Source: Neurospora crassa OR74A (lineage: Eukaryota > Ascomycota > Sordariomycetes > Sordariales > Sordariaceae). From it: a stretch of DNA of 64,000 bases. Below, piece by piece: positions 11,025-22,010 of the stretch. The stretch spans positions 1,240,001 through 1,304,000 of the forward strand of contig NC_026501.1 in the NCBI RefSeq assembly GCF_000182925.2, written 5' to 3'. The position numbers were made by a program, and so were the translations under genes. Below the pieces are notes generated by a model. The model made no database searches. It saw only the letters and a program-made list of their open reading frames with translations, and was not told the origin of the DNA. Numbering within the stretch: the stretch's first letter is position 1; every line of letters begins with the position of its first letter.

Positions 11025-14000
11025 GACGGGTGTTGTGTCTCTTTGTGTCTCTCTTTGGTGTACTTTCAAGCTGTCTCCTGAACTGCTATGGCCAGCAATT
11101 CGCGCTTCCCACCGAGGCTGTCGTGGGATATGTTTGTAACGATCGAATGTCCGCGATGACGGGTATTAGGTGCGGACCGGTAGTAGCGTGCGGTCGGTGT
11201 GTTGTGAAGCGGGGTGGTGGTGGTGAGGGCGGTATGTCAGAGGACGGAAGAGAGGGAGACTGGACTTGGAAAGACGGACGTTGGAGTTGCAGCGAGTGTG
11301 AGGTGTCGCAGCAGTAAGTATGTACTGTATGTACCTAGAACTAGTCTACACTAATCGCCGGTTCAAGTCGCCGTTCCTTGGAGAAGATGCGTAATCGCTG
11401 GTGCTCCGCCTCCCCTGGCAGGAGCAACCTAACGGGAGCGACCTCTGTGCCGCCCGGGCAATCCCCCATTGTGCACTGGTACCTGTACCCTTAATTACCG
11501 GAGTTGGTGCCTAACGCTGGCCGGCCTTCTATAGCGGGACACATGTACAGTGACGAAGGCCGCGAACGAAACCCACAAGGTGATCCACTTTGTTGGGCCT
11601 TGACGGGTCTTCCCCGCCAGCCGACACGATGAAATGAAAGGGATAAGCCAATCAGAGAAGCTCCCCTTGTACTTTACAGCCACACTGTCTGACATTCAAG
11701 CCACCGATACCTAGACTTGAGGTGTCTCTGAAGCCGAAAGCCACGCAAGCAGATGGTCCGAGTTGCGGTCCGCATCGATCTGATTCTTGGCAGTCTTGAA
11801 GCTCTGCAAACTGCGTGACGTATACCTACCTTACTGATTTTACACCATTTTGAGGCTCTCGTCCAACTCTCGCCAACAGGAATAGCCTCATCTATCTTAA
11901 CAAACAAACAAACACTATACCCATAGATCAACTTTGTGGCTTATTCTCTACTGGGCTCTGACCGTCAACGCGACTCGCGGAGATTTGTCCTTCATTTAAC
12001 TTGACTGACAATCGTCGACATCTCATCTTATCCGGACCAAATTTCCGGAACAGTCATTTGCAATGTCAACTGCCTCCTTCCCGTCATGGAATGGAGAACT
12101 GAGGTGGAAGGGAGGAAGCCTCAAAGAACAACCAAAGAAGCAGAGAGTTGACCATCCTTATATAAGTACCCATTGGAAGCCCTCCAAGCTTGGTTCTTGT
12201 GTTGGGTCTGTTTCCCTCTCAACACCAGGAACGCCGAGGTTTCGAGAGATTATCGTACGATATCCCCCACGTTTGGTTGTACCCATGATCGCCTTCGCCC
12301 TTCCAGGCATGCTGCCCAACCGCCTCGTGGTGAAGACAAGGTTTAAATCAAATCGGCACTCTTCCTTGCGTGGCCCCCGACACATGGTATCATCAGCCTT
12401 CTTGAACTTTTCTTTTTCTTCTTTTTTGTTCTATTGTTGTTTGGATTTTGCATATCTTTGCTATGGTGCTGCCCTCGGGAGAGTCTTATATGAGGGAGTT
12501 GAGGTGTCCGTCTCAACAGCTCAATCATGTTCAAGGCACACTCGAGTTTACCACCGAGCTCAGCCATAATACCGCATTCAATTCTCCCGGCAGGCAGCAG
12601 AGGCAACCCTTAATCTTTTTCGAAAGGCTTCCCTCTGCAGGACACACATTCCGCTTCTCGTTTCACTGTACGTTCAAAGTCACCCCGAGAGGATTCGGAG
12701 CCCCTCTCTTCCAGCCTTCCTTGGCCCCCGTGGTCCCCCTGTCTGACCTCAAACGAAACCAATGGATGATACCTTACCCGACGTTGGACGATCATCGACT
12801 CTTCCTAGTTGGGCCTCCTGGAAGCCTTAAGCCGGGGATACGTCGGTTGTGCCGAAAAGGCTCTAACAACCAAGGTCTAGCGCCCGGATATAAGATCAAG
12901 CTTAAACTTCAAGATGGCACTCTGAAGTTGCCCACCAGGTTCTGTAACACGGAACGACATGGGAGCTCGGACCAGTAGTTTTTGCTCAGCTTGTCTCGAT
13001 GCTTCAGCCCAAGAGATACTTATGACAAATCACTCCTAAGCAACCATTTTCAAGCACAGTTGATGGCAATCAGCCTTTTCCTTGGCTAGCTCAGCATCGA
13101 TGTGGCCTCAATTGGCGTCTTTGACACAGAGAGATTCGATCGAGAGGCCTTGTGTGTTTTCACACTACAAGTCGGGGGCAAAGCGGCAGAGCAGCACAGC
13201 GCAGCAGCGCCTTTTGCTGAGTTGTCGATTCGAGGGAAGAGCAGTAAACATTCAAACATGAATTGGACCTCATCGCCGGACTTCGAGCGCTACTGACACC
13301 CAAACTGCAGGTGCCGCTGAGAGGAATGATGTCTCGCAGAGGCCAGAAAAGTCTGGGTCATCAGCCCACCAAATCATTCCATGGGCCCTGATGCCTATGC
13401 GTAGCCACGGCCAAGAAGTGATAGCGTTATGTTTAAACATATCACGGTTGGTAGGCCAAGTTCAAGATGCGGTCATTTCACATTGACATGTTATTACCGC
13501 ACCTAGAGGTACTCTTGCCCCTCGGGTCAGTTGCGATAACTAGGTATGGTGTAGTATACGTGACCAAAGATGTAGACATAGTCCTGAACTGGATTCGAGC
13601 TTGTCACCTTACCAGGCAATTCCGAGACATCATTGGACGAAAAACATGAGCTCTCCTGCAGGACGCCATCCTTCTCTGGTGTCTAGCGCCGCCGGGAGCA
13701 TGTCACTGGGAGATTTGGAGGGACTGCACAAAGGATCAGGGACAATTCGGCCTGTTCGAGACGAGCCTCCCCTGTCCGTAACCCAACCGTTAAGCGCCGG
13801 GACGATATGGGTGTGACAGCATTTCCTGATTGGGCCTAACTTTTCACTTGGTTTTCTTGGGATTCTGGACCCTGAGGCGGCTTCTGTGTACCTATCTTTT
13901 TCCAGATCTCTCTTTCCCTTTTAATCCTTTTCCTCTCCCGTTACTCCTTGCCTCGTCAAGCTTCATTGTCAACGAACATGATGAGAAGCAACGACGACAA

Positions 14001-14935
14001 CACCATCTTCAGAAGCTAACAAATAAAGCCGACGGACAATACTACGCTGTATAAGAGTACGCTACCACGCTCTAGTCAACCCCTGTCGCGGTCGAAACAT
14101 CTCAGGTCGCCTCACACAACCCCCTCGTCAAAGCGTCTCTAACGGTTTTCGTCTCAACTTCTCTCCACCAACTGTCGCAAAGACGTTATCCGTCTGGCGG
14201 GAATCTGACACACCTATACTGGAGTGTGAACACCGACTATACGGTTGACACCTAGGTAGCCGGTACCATTCAGCAGAACCAAAAGCTGCTTTAACTGCGA
14301 GTCCCGCAAGGAAACTCGGGTTGTTCTATTGCCGTGTTCCCGGTCTGACCATTAACCCCGGACAATAACATCACCACTACAACCATCAACGGTCATTGAT
14401 CGACGGGATTCCTGTGGGTAGCCGACAAGCATCCTACTCACTCCAGTCTTGGATCCATCAACCATCCTCCTCCCTCTTGAGGTTGGCTTCCCCGCGTATA
14501 CTTCTTGTCGTGGTTCCTACCATCTCTCCTTCTCTTCCTCGCCTTGTGAGGTAACACGGACTCTCTTTTCTCTTGAGCCTTACAGTTACTTCACCCTTCC
14601 ATTCTCTTTAGCTGCTGGCTCAGACCACTCTTTACTTTTTATTCTTACATTAGTGTGTGTGTTTTTGGGTTCATTTGTGCTTCATCTTTACCGACCTGAT
14701 TCACCGACACGAATATCGATATCAGATTGTTCAGGAAGGCGAATCACTTTTTGGATATCAGAGTGTCGGCAAAGGGAGTCTTGCGGTCTCTACATCAACC
14801 AGCTACCACGGCTTCGATACCCTCGAGCCTTTCACCGAGTGTTGGCGAGTCGCAGGTCGACATTCATCAACTTCCGAAAGTCATTTGTGTTATTGAGGGC
14901 GGATTGAGCGGAGGGGGGATCTAGCGGTCGCCAAC
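11025..14935. other. 3.9 kb divergent spacer between myosin and nox-2
   Basis: No gene is supported. The larger open frames on the plus strand (12063-12569 and 12448-12978) overlap each other in different frames, are low in recognisable motifs and look like chance. The spacer should hold the promoter of the myosin gene (minus) at its left and the promoter and leader of nox-2 (plus) at its right. The last kilobase (about 13900-14930) is CT-rich, like fungal transcription-start regions. A lone TATATAA at 12159-12165 could mark a non-coding transcript. Copies of the CCTAGGTA/GGTACC motif occur near 11331 and 14251. Confidence 0.5.
12159..12165 (+). promoter_or_regulatory. Orphan TATA-like box
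   Basis: TATATAA lies inside a gene-free spacer. No convincing coding frame follows, so if it works it would serve a non-coding or very short transcript. The motif also occurs by chance. Confidence 0.2.
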
Positions 14936-16832
14936 ATGAGTCTCCTCGTACTGCTGAAGAAGCAGCTTACGCCAACTAAGCTGCTTTTCCATGTTCTCTT
15001 CTGGACATTTCACTGGGGAATCTTTGCTTATGGATGGTACGTTTTCATCTTGTCAGCTGGTGGTAGATTGGGCTTGGGACTTGGTGAGCAAAGGCAAAGT
15101 TGCTGACACGACAATCAACAGGTGGAAGCAAGCATCTGATGCCCGCCTAGCGGGTCTTAACAAATTACAGTACTCAGTCTGGTTCTCTCGAGGTGCCGGT
15201 CTAGTGTTGAGTGTAGATGCCATGCTCATCTTGTTGCCAGTCTGCAGAACGATCATGAGGTTCATCCGACCCAAGATTAGATTCATCCCACTTGATGAGA
15301 ATATCTGGATGCATAGACAGCTTGCTTACGCTATGCTTCTCTTTACCGTCATCCACACCGCATCTCATTACGTCAAGTGAGTATCGGCCACAAAACATAG
15401 GGAGATACCAAGACACTGCTAACCTGACAACAGCTTCTACAACGTTGAAAAGACACAGATCCGACCCGTATCGGCAGTCCAGATTCACTACGCCCAGCCT
15501 GGCGGTATCACCGGCCATGTCATGCTCCTTTGTATGCTTCTGATGTACACGACAGCCCACCACCGCATCAGACAGCAATCCTTCGAGACCTTTTGGTACA
15601 CTCACCACCTCTTCATCCCCTTCTTCCTCGCCCTGTACACCCACACAGTTGGCTGCTTCGTCCGCGACACTGCCAGCAGCTTCTCGCCCTTTGACGGTAA
15701 GCAGTACTGGGAGCACTGCATCGGCTACCTCGGCTGGCGCTGGGAGCTTTGGACAGGCGGCTTTTACCTCCTCGAGCGCCTGTATCGCGAAATCCGTGCT
15801 ATTCGTGAAACCAAGATTACCCGTGTGGTCCGCCACCCTTACGATGTTGTCGAGATCCAGTTTCACAAGCCCTCATTCAAGTACAAGGCCGGCCAGTGGC
15901 TCTTTTTGCAGATGCCCCAAGTCTCCAAGTACCAATGGCACCCCTTCACCATCACGTCGTGCCCGTACGATCCTTATGTCTCCGTGCATATCCGCCAAGT
16001 CGGTGACTTCACCAGGGAACTCGCCAATTCCATCGGCGCCGGCCCCGCCCAAGCTAAGCTCTACGACGGCGTCGACCCCAATGGCATGTACGAGGTCGCC
16101 CTTATGAACGGCGACCACCTTCCCCCTCTCCGCATCGACGGACCCTATGGTGCGCCCGCCGAAGACGTCTTTGAGAACGAGATCGCCGTGCTGATCGGTA
16201 CGGGTATTGGCGTCACCCCCTGGGCCTCCATCCTCAAGAACATCTGGCATCTGCGCAACGGGCCAAACCCGCCTACCCGTCTGCGCCGTGTCGAGTTCAT
16301 CTGGGTGTGCAAAGATACCTCTTCGTTCGAGTGGTTCCAGATTTTGCTGAGTTCGCTGGAGCAGCAGTCGAGCGAGGCGGCCCGGATCCCCGGATCAAGC
16401 GGAATAGAGTTCCTCAAGATTCATACGTACCTCACGCAGAAGCTGGACATGGATACCACGCAGAATATCGTGCTGAATAGTGTCGGTGCCGAAGTGGATC
16501 CCCTGACGGAGCTCAAGGCGAGGACGAATTTTGGTCGGCCCAACTTCCAAAGGTTCTTTGAGAGCATGCGGAATGGTATTTTGGATCGGACGTATTTGAA
16601 TGGGTTGGAGGGCAATATGCGGACGACGGTCGGAGTGTATTTCTGCGGGCCTAGTGCTGCTGGTGAGTTCTTCCTTCCTGCCCCCCCAAAAAACCATTTA
16701 GTGATTGTTAGGGATTTGCTTACTGACATGTTTTTTTTTTTTTTTTTTCGAACAGCCCGTGATATCCAAAAGGCGGCCAAGACGGCGACGACTCGTGAGG
16801 TCAATTTTAGGTTCTGGAAGGAACACTTTTAA
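14936..16832 (+). CDS. nox-2: NADPH oxidase NoxB (nox-2)
   Basis: Four exons: 14936-15036, 15122-15376, 15434-16662 and 16756-16832. The introns are 85, 57 and 93 bases and the protein has 553 residues. It is a membrane flavocytochrome that passes electrons from cytosolic NADPH through FAD and two haems to oxygen, making superoxide. In ascomycetes NoxB is tied to ascospore germination and, in pathogens, to penetration. The ferric-reductase-like membrane part holds the paired haem histidines (HRQLAYAMLLFTVIHTASHY and HHRIRQQ...YTHHLF). HPFTITSCP binds FAD. GPYGAPAED, GTGIGVTPW and YFCGPSAA form the NADPH site, and the chain ends FRFWKEHF. There is no EF-hand, so it is not NoxC. The N-terminus MSLLVLLKKQLTPTK is the NoxB form as I remember it. 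Intron 3 has a length divisible by three and no stop, so its retention would insert 31 residues. Confidence 0.94.
16731..16748 (+). repeat. Poly-T tract (18 T) in nox-2 intron 3
   Basis: Eighteen consecutive T lie between a TACTGAC branch-site match (16721-16727) and the AG acceptor at 16754-16755. It acts as an extreme polypyrimidine tract and is prone to length change. Confidence 0.85.
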
Positions 16833-17998
16833 GTTATTCTTTTTGACTTTATACACATATACCGTACACGTGTACATGTATACACTTCTTGGACTGATAC
16901 CTACAGTTTCCCTTTTGGCTGCTGTCATGTCATTACCGTGGAGTGTTGGGATACCTCTGGCATAGCATTGATCATCATCATCATCCATTTTCCATTCATA
17001 CATCAGTGAAGTTTGCTAGTCAGAGGGGAGTGTAGTGCGAACGAAGGCATGAATTGGTGATTAATCGCGAATAACGTTAGTTGTGACTTCTTCCCAGTCA
17101 ACTTGTGGTACCTCGTCATTGCGGTAGAGGTATCCAAAACTGAGAAATCCTCCGACGTCTCGTGAAGTGGCGAGCTAAGCACGCAAACAGTCAGTCACAG
17201 TCCAGATTGAATCTGATGAAACATAATGTTAGACTCCAAAGCATAGAAACTCTTCAGTTCATTTTGATGATTAACCTTCGAACCTTTCACTGCATAAACG
17301 GTATTAATGAAACCGACCAAGACGTGACGTATAGGAGGTGGCTATGGGTCGGGTGGCTTCTGCTTGTCGTGGCTTTCACCTTCCTGTTAGTGTCACTGTT
17401 ACGGCGTTGTTCCCAAATAATCACCAACTTAACAGAATGATATAGATACATAGGTAGTACCTAAGGTACCTGCCTCTGGTGGGGTTCAGGACCCGGACTC
17501 GACTGGCGGTGACAGAAGTTGGCGGGGTTCATCCAATGGATCGGTGCCTGTCTCATAGGCCCCGCCATTCTGGAACCGTCCGAGTGTAGCGGGTCGAGTC
17601 GTAGCTGCAGTGGTACCAGTGGCAGCAGCGTATCCCGTCTCGTGTTGGGGGTCTTGGGCCTTGATCTCCAGTCGTTGCTTTGAGCTTCCCGTCTGTCAGC
17701 TCGTATTGTCTCCTCTTGTGTCCCACGTCACTTGCTCTCTGGGAATCTTTTTATAGCTGAAGCTGCTCTCTGTTCCAATTAATCGTTGACTATATCATTC
17801 GTCCCTTTTCTTTTTCCCATCTATCTCTCAGCTTCCTCGACCATCCACAAGCTAGAGCACCAGTTTCTCCAAATCAGTTTCCCCGACCACAAGTACCACC
17901 ACTACCCCTCCATTGCGACATTGAGAGCTTCCATCCCATCGATCGCAATCCTCATTTCGTCCTATATATCCAACCATAACTAATTCCGCATAATCACA
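16833..17998. other. Spacer between nox-2 and UAP1
   Basis: It holds the nox-2 3' region and the UAP1 promoter/leader. The short open frames here (for example 17162-17440) have no recognisable motif. A motif cluster with TAGGTAGTACC and AAGGTACCT lies at 17450-17474. The last 250 bases before the UAP1 start are CT-rich, as expected for a fungal transcription start. Confidence 0.55.
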
Positions 17999-19559
17999 AT
18001 GGCCGTCGATCCAGTACCGACCCCGGAGCAGGTCTCCGAGCTCAAGGACAAGTACACCAACGCCGGCCAGGGCCAGGTGTTCACCTTCTACGACTCCCTT
18101 TCGAGCGAAGAACAGGCGCAGCTCTACAAGCAGCTCGCCGGTTTCGATCCCCTCTACATCAACAAGATTGCCGCCAAGGCGCTCACTCCTCAGTCCTCTG
18201 AGAGTGAGAAGCCCACCCTCGAGCCATTGCCCGACTCGGCCAGAGCCAGTACCTTGGACTCCGACAAACAGACTCAGGATGAGTGGTGGAACCGCGGCCT
18301 GCAGCTGATTGCTGACAATAAGGTTGCTGTGGTCCTCATGGCGGGCGGTCAGGGCACTCGTCTTGGCAGTTCTGCCCCCAAGGGCTGCTTCGACATCGGT
18401 CTGCCCTCTCACAAGTCTCTTTTCCAGATCCAAGCCGAAAGGATCGCGAGACTGCAGGTGCTGGCTTCGCAACGCCGCGAGCAGGCCGGCTCCCCGGTGG
18501 TGCCATGGTACGTCATGACGTCCGGCCCTACTCGCAAGGCCACCGAGGACTTCTTCAAGACCAACAACTACTTCGGCCTCAGCCCCGACCAGGTTATCAT
18601 CTTCGAGCAGGGTGTGCTTCCCTGCATTTCCAACGATGGCAAGATCCTCCTTGAGAGCAAGTCTAGGGTTGCCGTCGCTCCTGACGGCAACGGCGGCATC
18701 TACAATGCTCTCGTTGACGCCAAGGTCCTCGATGACATGGCCCGCCGCGGCATTGAGCACGTCCACGCCTACTGCGTGGACAACTGTCTCGTCAAGGTCG
18801 CGGATCCTGTCTTCATCGGCTACTGCGCTTCCCAGAACGTCGATATTGGTACCAAGGTGGTACGCAAGCGCAACGCGACCGAGCCTGTGGGACTTATTCT
18901 CCTCAAGAATGGCAAGCCGGACGTCGTCGAGTACAGCGAGATCGACGACGCAGTTGCTGCCGAGGAGGACCCGGCGCAACCTGGAGTGCTCAGGTTCCGT
19001 GCCGCCAACATTGTCAACCACTACTATTCGTTCCGCTTCCTCAAGTCGATCCCCGAGTGGGCGAGCAACCTGCCACACCACATTGCCCGGAAGAAGATTC
19101 CCTATGCGGATCTGGAGTCGGGAGAGACCGTCAAGCCTGAGAAGCCGAACGGCATCAAGTTGGAGCAGTTCGTTTTCGACGTCTTCCCCTTGATTGAGCT
19201 TTCCAAGTTTGCTTGCATGGAGGTTAAGCGCGAGGATGAGTTCAGCCCGCTCAAGAACGCCAGGGGAACGGGTGAGGATGATCCGGATACCAGCAAGCAC
19301 GATATCATGGCGCAGGGACGCAGATGGTTGGAGGCGGCTGGTGCCAAGTTCGCGGAAGGTGCGGAGGACGGCGTGGAGGTCAGCCCTCTAGTCAGCTACG
19401 TAAGTGTTGCCTATGCTGTTTTTGACTCTCTTCTCTTACGCTATTCCAACATATTTTTGGATTACTTGATACTGACTTCTGTTTTCTTTTACTTAGTGCG
19501 GCGAAGGCCTCCAAAGCTACGCCGACAGGAAGGTGGTAGCGGTTGACCGCATTGAATAG
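17999..19559 (+). CDS. UAP1: UDP-N-acetylglucosamine pyrophosphorylase
   Basis: Two exons, 17999-19399 and 19497-19559, with a 97-base intron (donor GTAAGT, TACTGACT branch site, acceptor TTAG). The protein has 487 residues. The cytosolic enzyme joins UTP and GlcNAc-1-phosphate into UDP-GlcNAc, the donor for chitin, N-glycans and GPI anchors. The nucleotide-binding signature [11 protein letters not shown] followed by SSAPKG lies at about 113-129. [10 protein letters not shown], the GNGGIY turn and the [15 protein letters not shown] segment are typical of eukaryotic UAP. The short second exon supplies the C-terminus after SPLVSY. A 482-residue open frame on the opposite strand is a shadow of codon bias. 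Confidence 0.95.
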
Positions 19560-20363
19560 GGTTTTCGATAGCTCCGCGAATCCTGTTCATTCACACTCCC
19601 GCCTCCCGCTCTTGACTTTCCCTAGCATTACGAATCTTTAAATGAACCTGATTCCTTGGCCTCGCTCCACCCATATACTTCCCATGCGGTCGTCCACCAA
19701 AACGTACATGTTCCCGGTGTCATCTGGCCCCATTCATCCGTCTCTTTTATCTTTGTCTATCAATACGAACATTCTCCTAGCCCGTCAACTAGCCGTGTAT
19801 GCTGAGGACAGGACATATGGGGCCTATTCATACATGGCTGATCAGCAAGGAAATGAATGGGCCTTTCTGCCATGAGCGTGCCGTATCGGTCACCATTGGT
19901 CATTATCTAACTTTGTGTGGTGATTGGGAGACGAAGCGGTTAGGCACGGTCTACAAAACTAGCTTTGGTGCTTTCTACTTGGCGTATCTGTTGGGTCGAG
20001 TTATATAGGACGGCAAGCGTAGCGAGCGAGCTTTGTTGTCTAATTTACGTTAACTTGTATTCTACTTCTTTGCCAGATCGTTATCGTGACAAGCTGACAC
20101 CTCCGTCTGGGTCTAAAGATGCTCTCGCCGTACAAAGTTGATGCGTTCTATAGAATCATGGGTATCATTTCGTTTCTCTCTCCTCTCTGTCTCTTTTCCT
20201 TGTCTCTCTTTCTTCAACTTCTGCCTTTCTCATATCAGATCTCCTGCTGGCAACATCCCAAACCATCACATGTAATCCCTATCCTCTCTCTCCTGTCATT
20301 CACCTCCCTCCGTTTTTTTCTCTTTTTCTTTTCATACCATCCACTTCATCCCCTTAGCTAGAA
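19560..20363. other. 3' spacer between convergent UAP1 and BOL genes
   Basis: The 3' regions of two convergent genes. CT-rich from about 20165 to 20360. No gene seen. Confidence 0.55.
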
Positions 20364-21012
20364 CTAGTCCTTGCAAGTCCTTGCCCTTTCTTCCGCCTCC
20401 TCTTTGTCTCTCCTCTTATCCTCCTCCTCCAACGTCATCGTCCTCAGCTGCAACGCATGGATCCCGCCCTCTTTCGCCATCTCGTCCTTGAGCAATCCGT
20501 AAACCAATCGATGGCGCGCCGGCTGCATTTTTCTTTTGAAGGCGTCCGATGAGATCACGACTCGGAAATGCGTTTCGCGAGACGTGACGCCGCGCATGGC
20601 GGAGTGGTGGGCGTGCAGGTGCGAGTCGTTGTGGATTTGGAGGGTGCGGGGGGCTAGGTGGGTTGTTATCTGGGAGGGGGGGAAAGGAGGAGGTGTTAGT
20701 GTTTGGTTGGAAGAGGGAAGAGGTGACTCGGGAAGGGTGAGAAAGGACGGAGGAAGGATGGAGGATGGAGGATAGAAGAAGAGAAAGAGGAAGTGGGGGG
20801 AAGGGGGGGAGGGCGCAAATGGGACGAACCTTTTCACGAATCGCATCCTCCATTGGGGTAGTGGAAGAAGGGGATTCGGACGTCACGGTCGACGAAGAAG
20901 CCATGATGCTGGTGGTGGTGGAGAGTGGTCGGAAGACGCCGCTCAACGAGGTGGCGGAGTTTCTGGTGGGAATGGCGCTTCTGGCGAGGCCGAAGACGGT
21001 GCGGCGCAACAT
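20364..21012 (-). CDS. BOL1: Mitochondrial BolA-family protein
   Basis: Two exons on the minus strand: 21012-20830 and 20669-20364. The 160-base intron has the less common donor GTTCGT and an ACTAAC branch site. The protein has 162 residues. BolA proteins work with monothiol glutaredoxins in placing 4Fe-4S clusters on client proteins. The N-terminus (MLRRTVFGLARSAIP) is basic and without acidic residues, a good mitochondrial presequence. The BolA core runs from about residue 54 (MEDAIREK, then LQIHNDSHLHAHH) through SRETHFRVVISSDAF to RHRLVYGLLKDEM. The conserved invariant His is in RHRLVY. A charged C-terminal tail follows (EEEDKRRDKEEAEER). A later Met at about residue 37 could give a cytosolic form. 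Bol1 is preferred over Bol3 on overall look only. Confidence 0.88.
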
Positions 21013-22010
21013 AGAAGTAGATCCCGAAGTGGTATCGGCCGGGAGGACTGGGGAACTCGGAGGTTTAATCTGGGTCGCGGAGCTATGCGCTTTTGGATCC
21101 AGTTGGTGGAGAGGCTCGTGTCGCTTTTGTTGAGAGGAGGGATTTGGCTTGTTGGTACGCACACAGTTCGTGCAAGTAGGACAGTGGTGTTGAATGATGA
21201 TGGTCGGGATCAACCAAAGCTTAGTTTAAAGTTGAAGTTGTTCGTCGTGGTGTTGGAGGAGGGGCAGAAGAGAGCTTTCGTTGCTTTACGTTCGATGGAA
21301 GGTTGGATGACGGAAGCCAATGGGATTCCGCGGGGACTCTGCTCATTGTTTACACCCCCTGTAAAAATGCCCCACGATTTTTCGGCTGCAGGGGTATACA
21401 TTAACTGGGGTGGGACAGAAAGCCGCTGAAGGGGCGCCATCTTTTTACCGTATTGCCGAAGCTGGAGTTGGAGGGTGGACGGGAGTTCCCCAGGGGCAAC
21501 CAGTTAGGTTGCACGCGATGATACCTCTAAGTACTTGAGGTTGGAGCAGCATGAGAAGGCACCTTCCGCCCGACCTACTTCTCGCATATACTATCTCTAG
21601 CATAGAGTGTGCTTTTTCCTCATGGTCAAGTTTGTTGACACACGAGGTGATATGATTGTTGGTAATGCTGGTGTAGCAATGAGAACGTCAAAAGGTCTCA
21701 GAGGTGGCCCGACTCGGCATCCCGTGCCATGGTTTTGGGTTCATGACGCCCAATCCTTGTTTGTATTTCCGTCCACCATTCCCACCGGGCCGGGGCTAGG
21801 TACCTCTAGATCAGCACGATCACCGCACTTCAGAAGCACCTTGTGAACTCAACATCAGGTTGGTGTAAGTACCTTACTTATTCTAAACCGTGTTCCGTTA
21901 GACACGCGTACCGCCTTTCGTCCCAGTCCACAGCGAGTTCATCGCAATATAAAGTAGCCAAGGTTGTACCCACGCCCACCCTCCGTGGCCCTCCTCCTTC
22001 TTCTTTCCAA
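21013..22010. other. Divergent promoter region between BOL1 and the malonyl-CoA synthetase gene
   Basis: About 1 kb between two divergently transcribed genes. Open frames crossing it have no recognisable product. A GGCTAGGTACC motif lies at 21794-21804. Confidence 0.5.

Noticed and set aside
11341-11380. A GGTTCAAGTC stretch that resembles a tRNA B box.
   Set aside because: No A box at the right distance and no pairing acceptor stem could be found.
12063-12978. Two overlapping plus-strand frames of 168 and 176 residues after a TATA-like box.
   Set aside because: They overlap in different frames, have no motif and no credible splice that would join them.
17852-19300. A 482-residue open frame antisense to UAP1.
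   Set aside because: It mirrors the UAP1 exon exactly, has no motif and is a common by-product of the strong codon bias of the sense gene.
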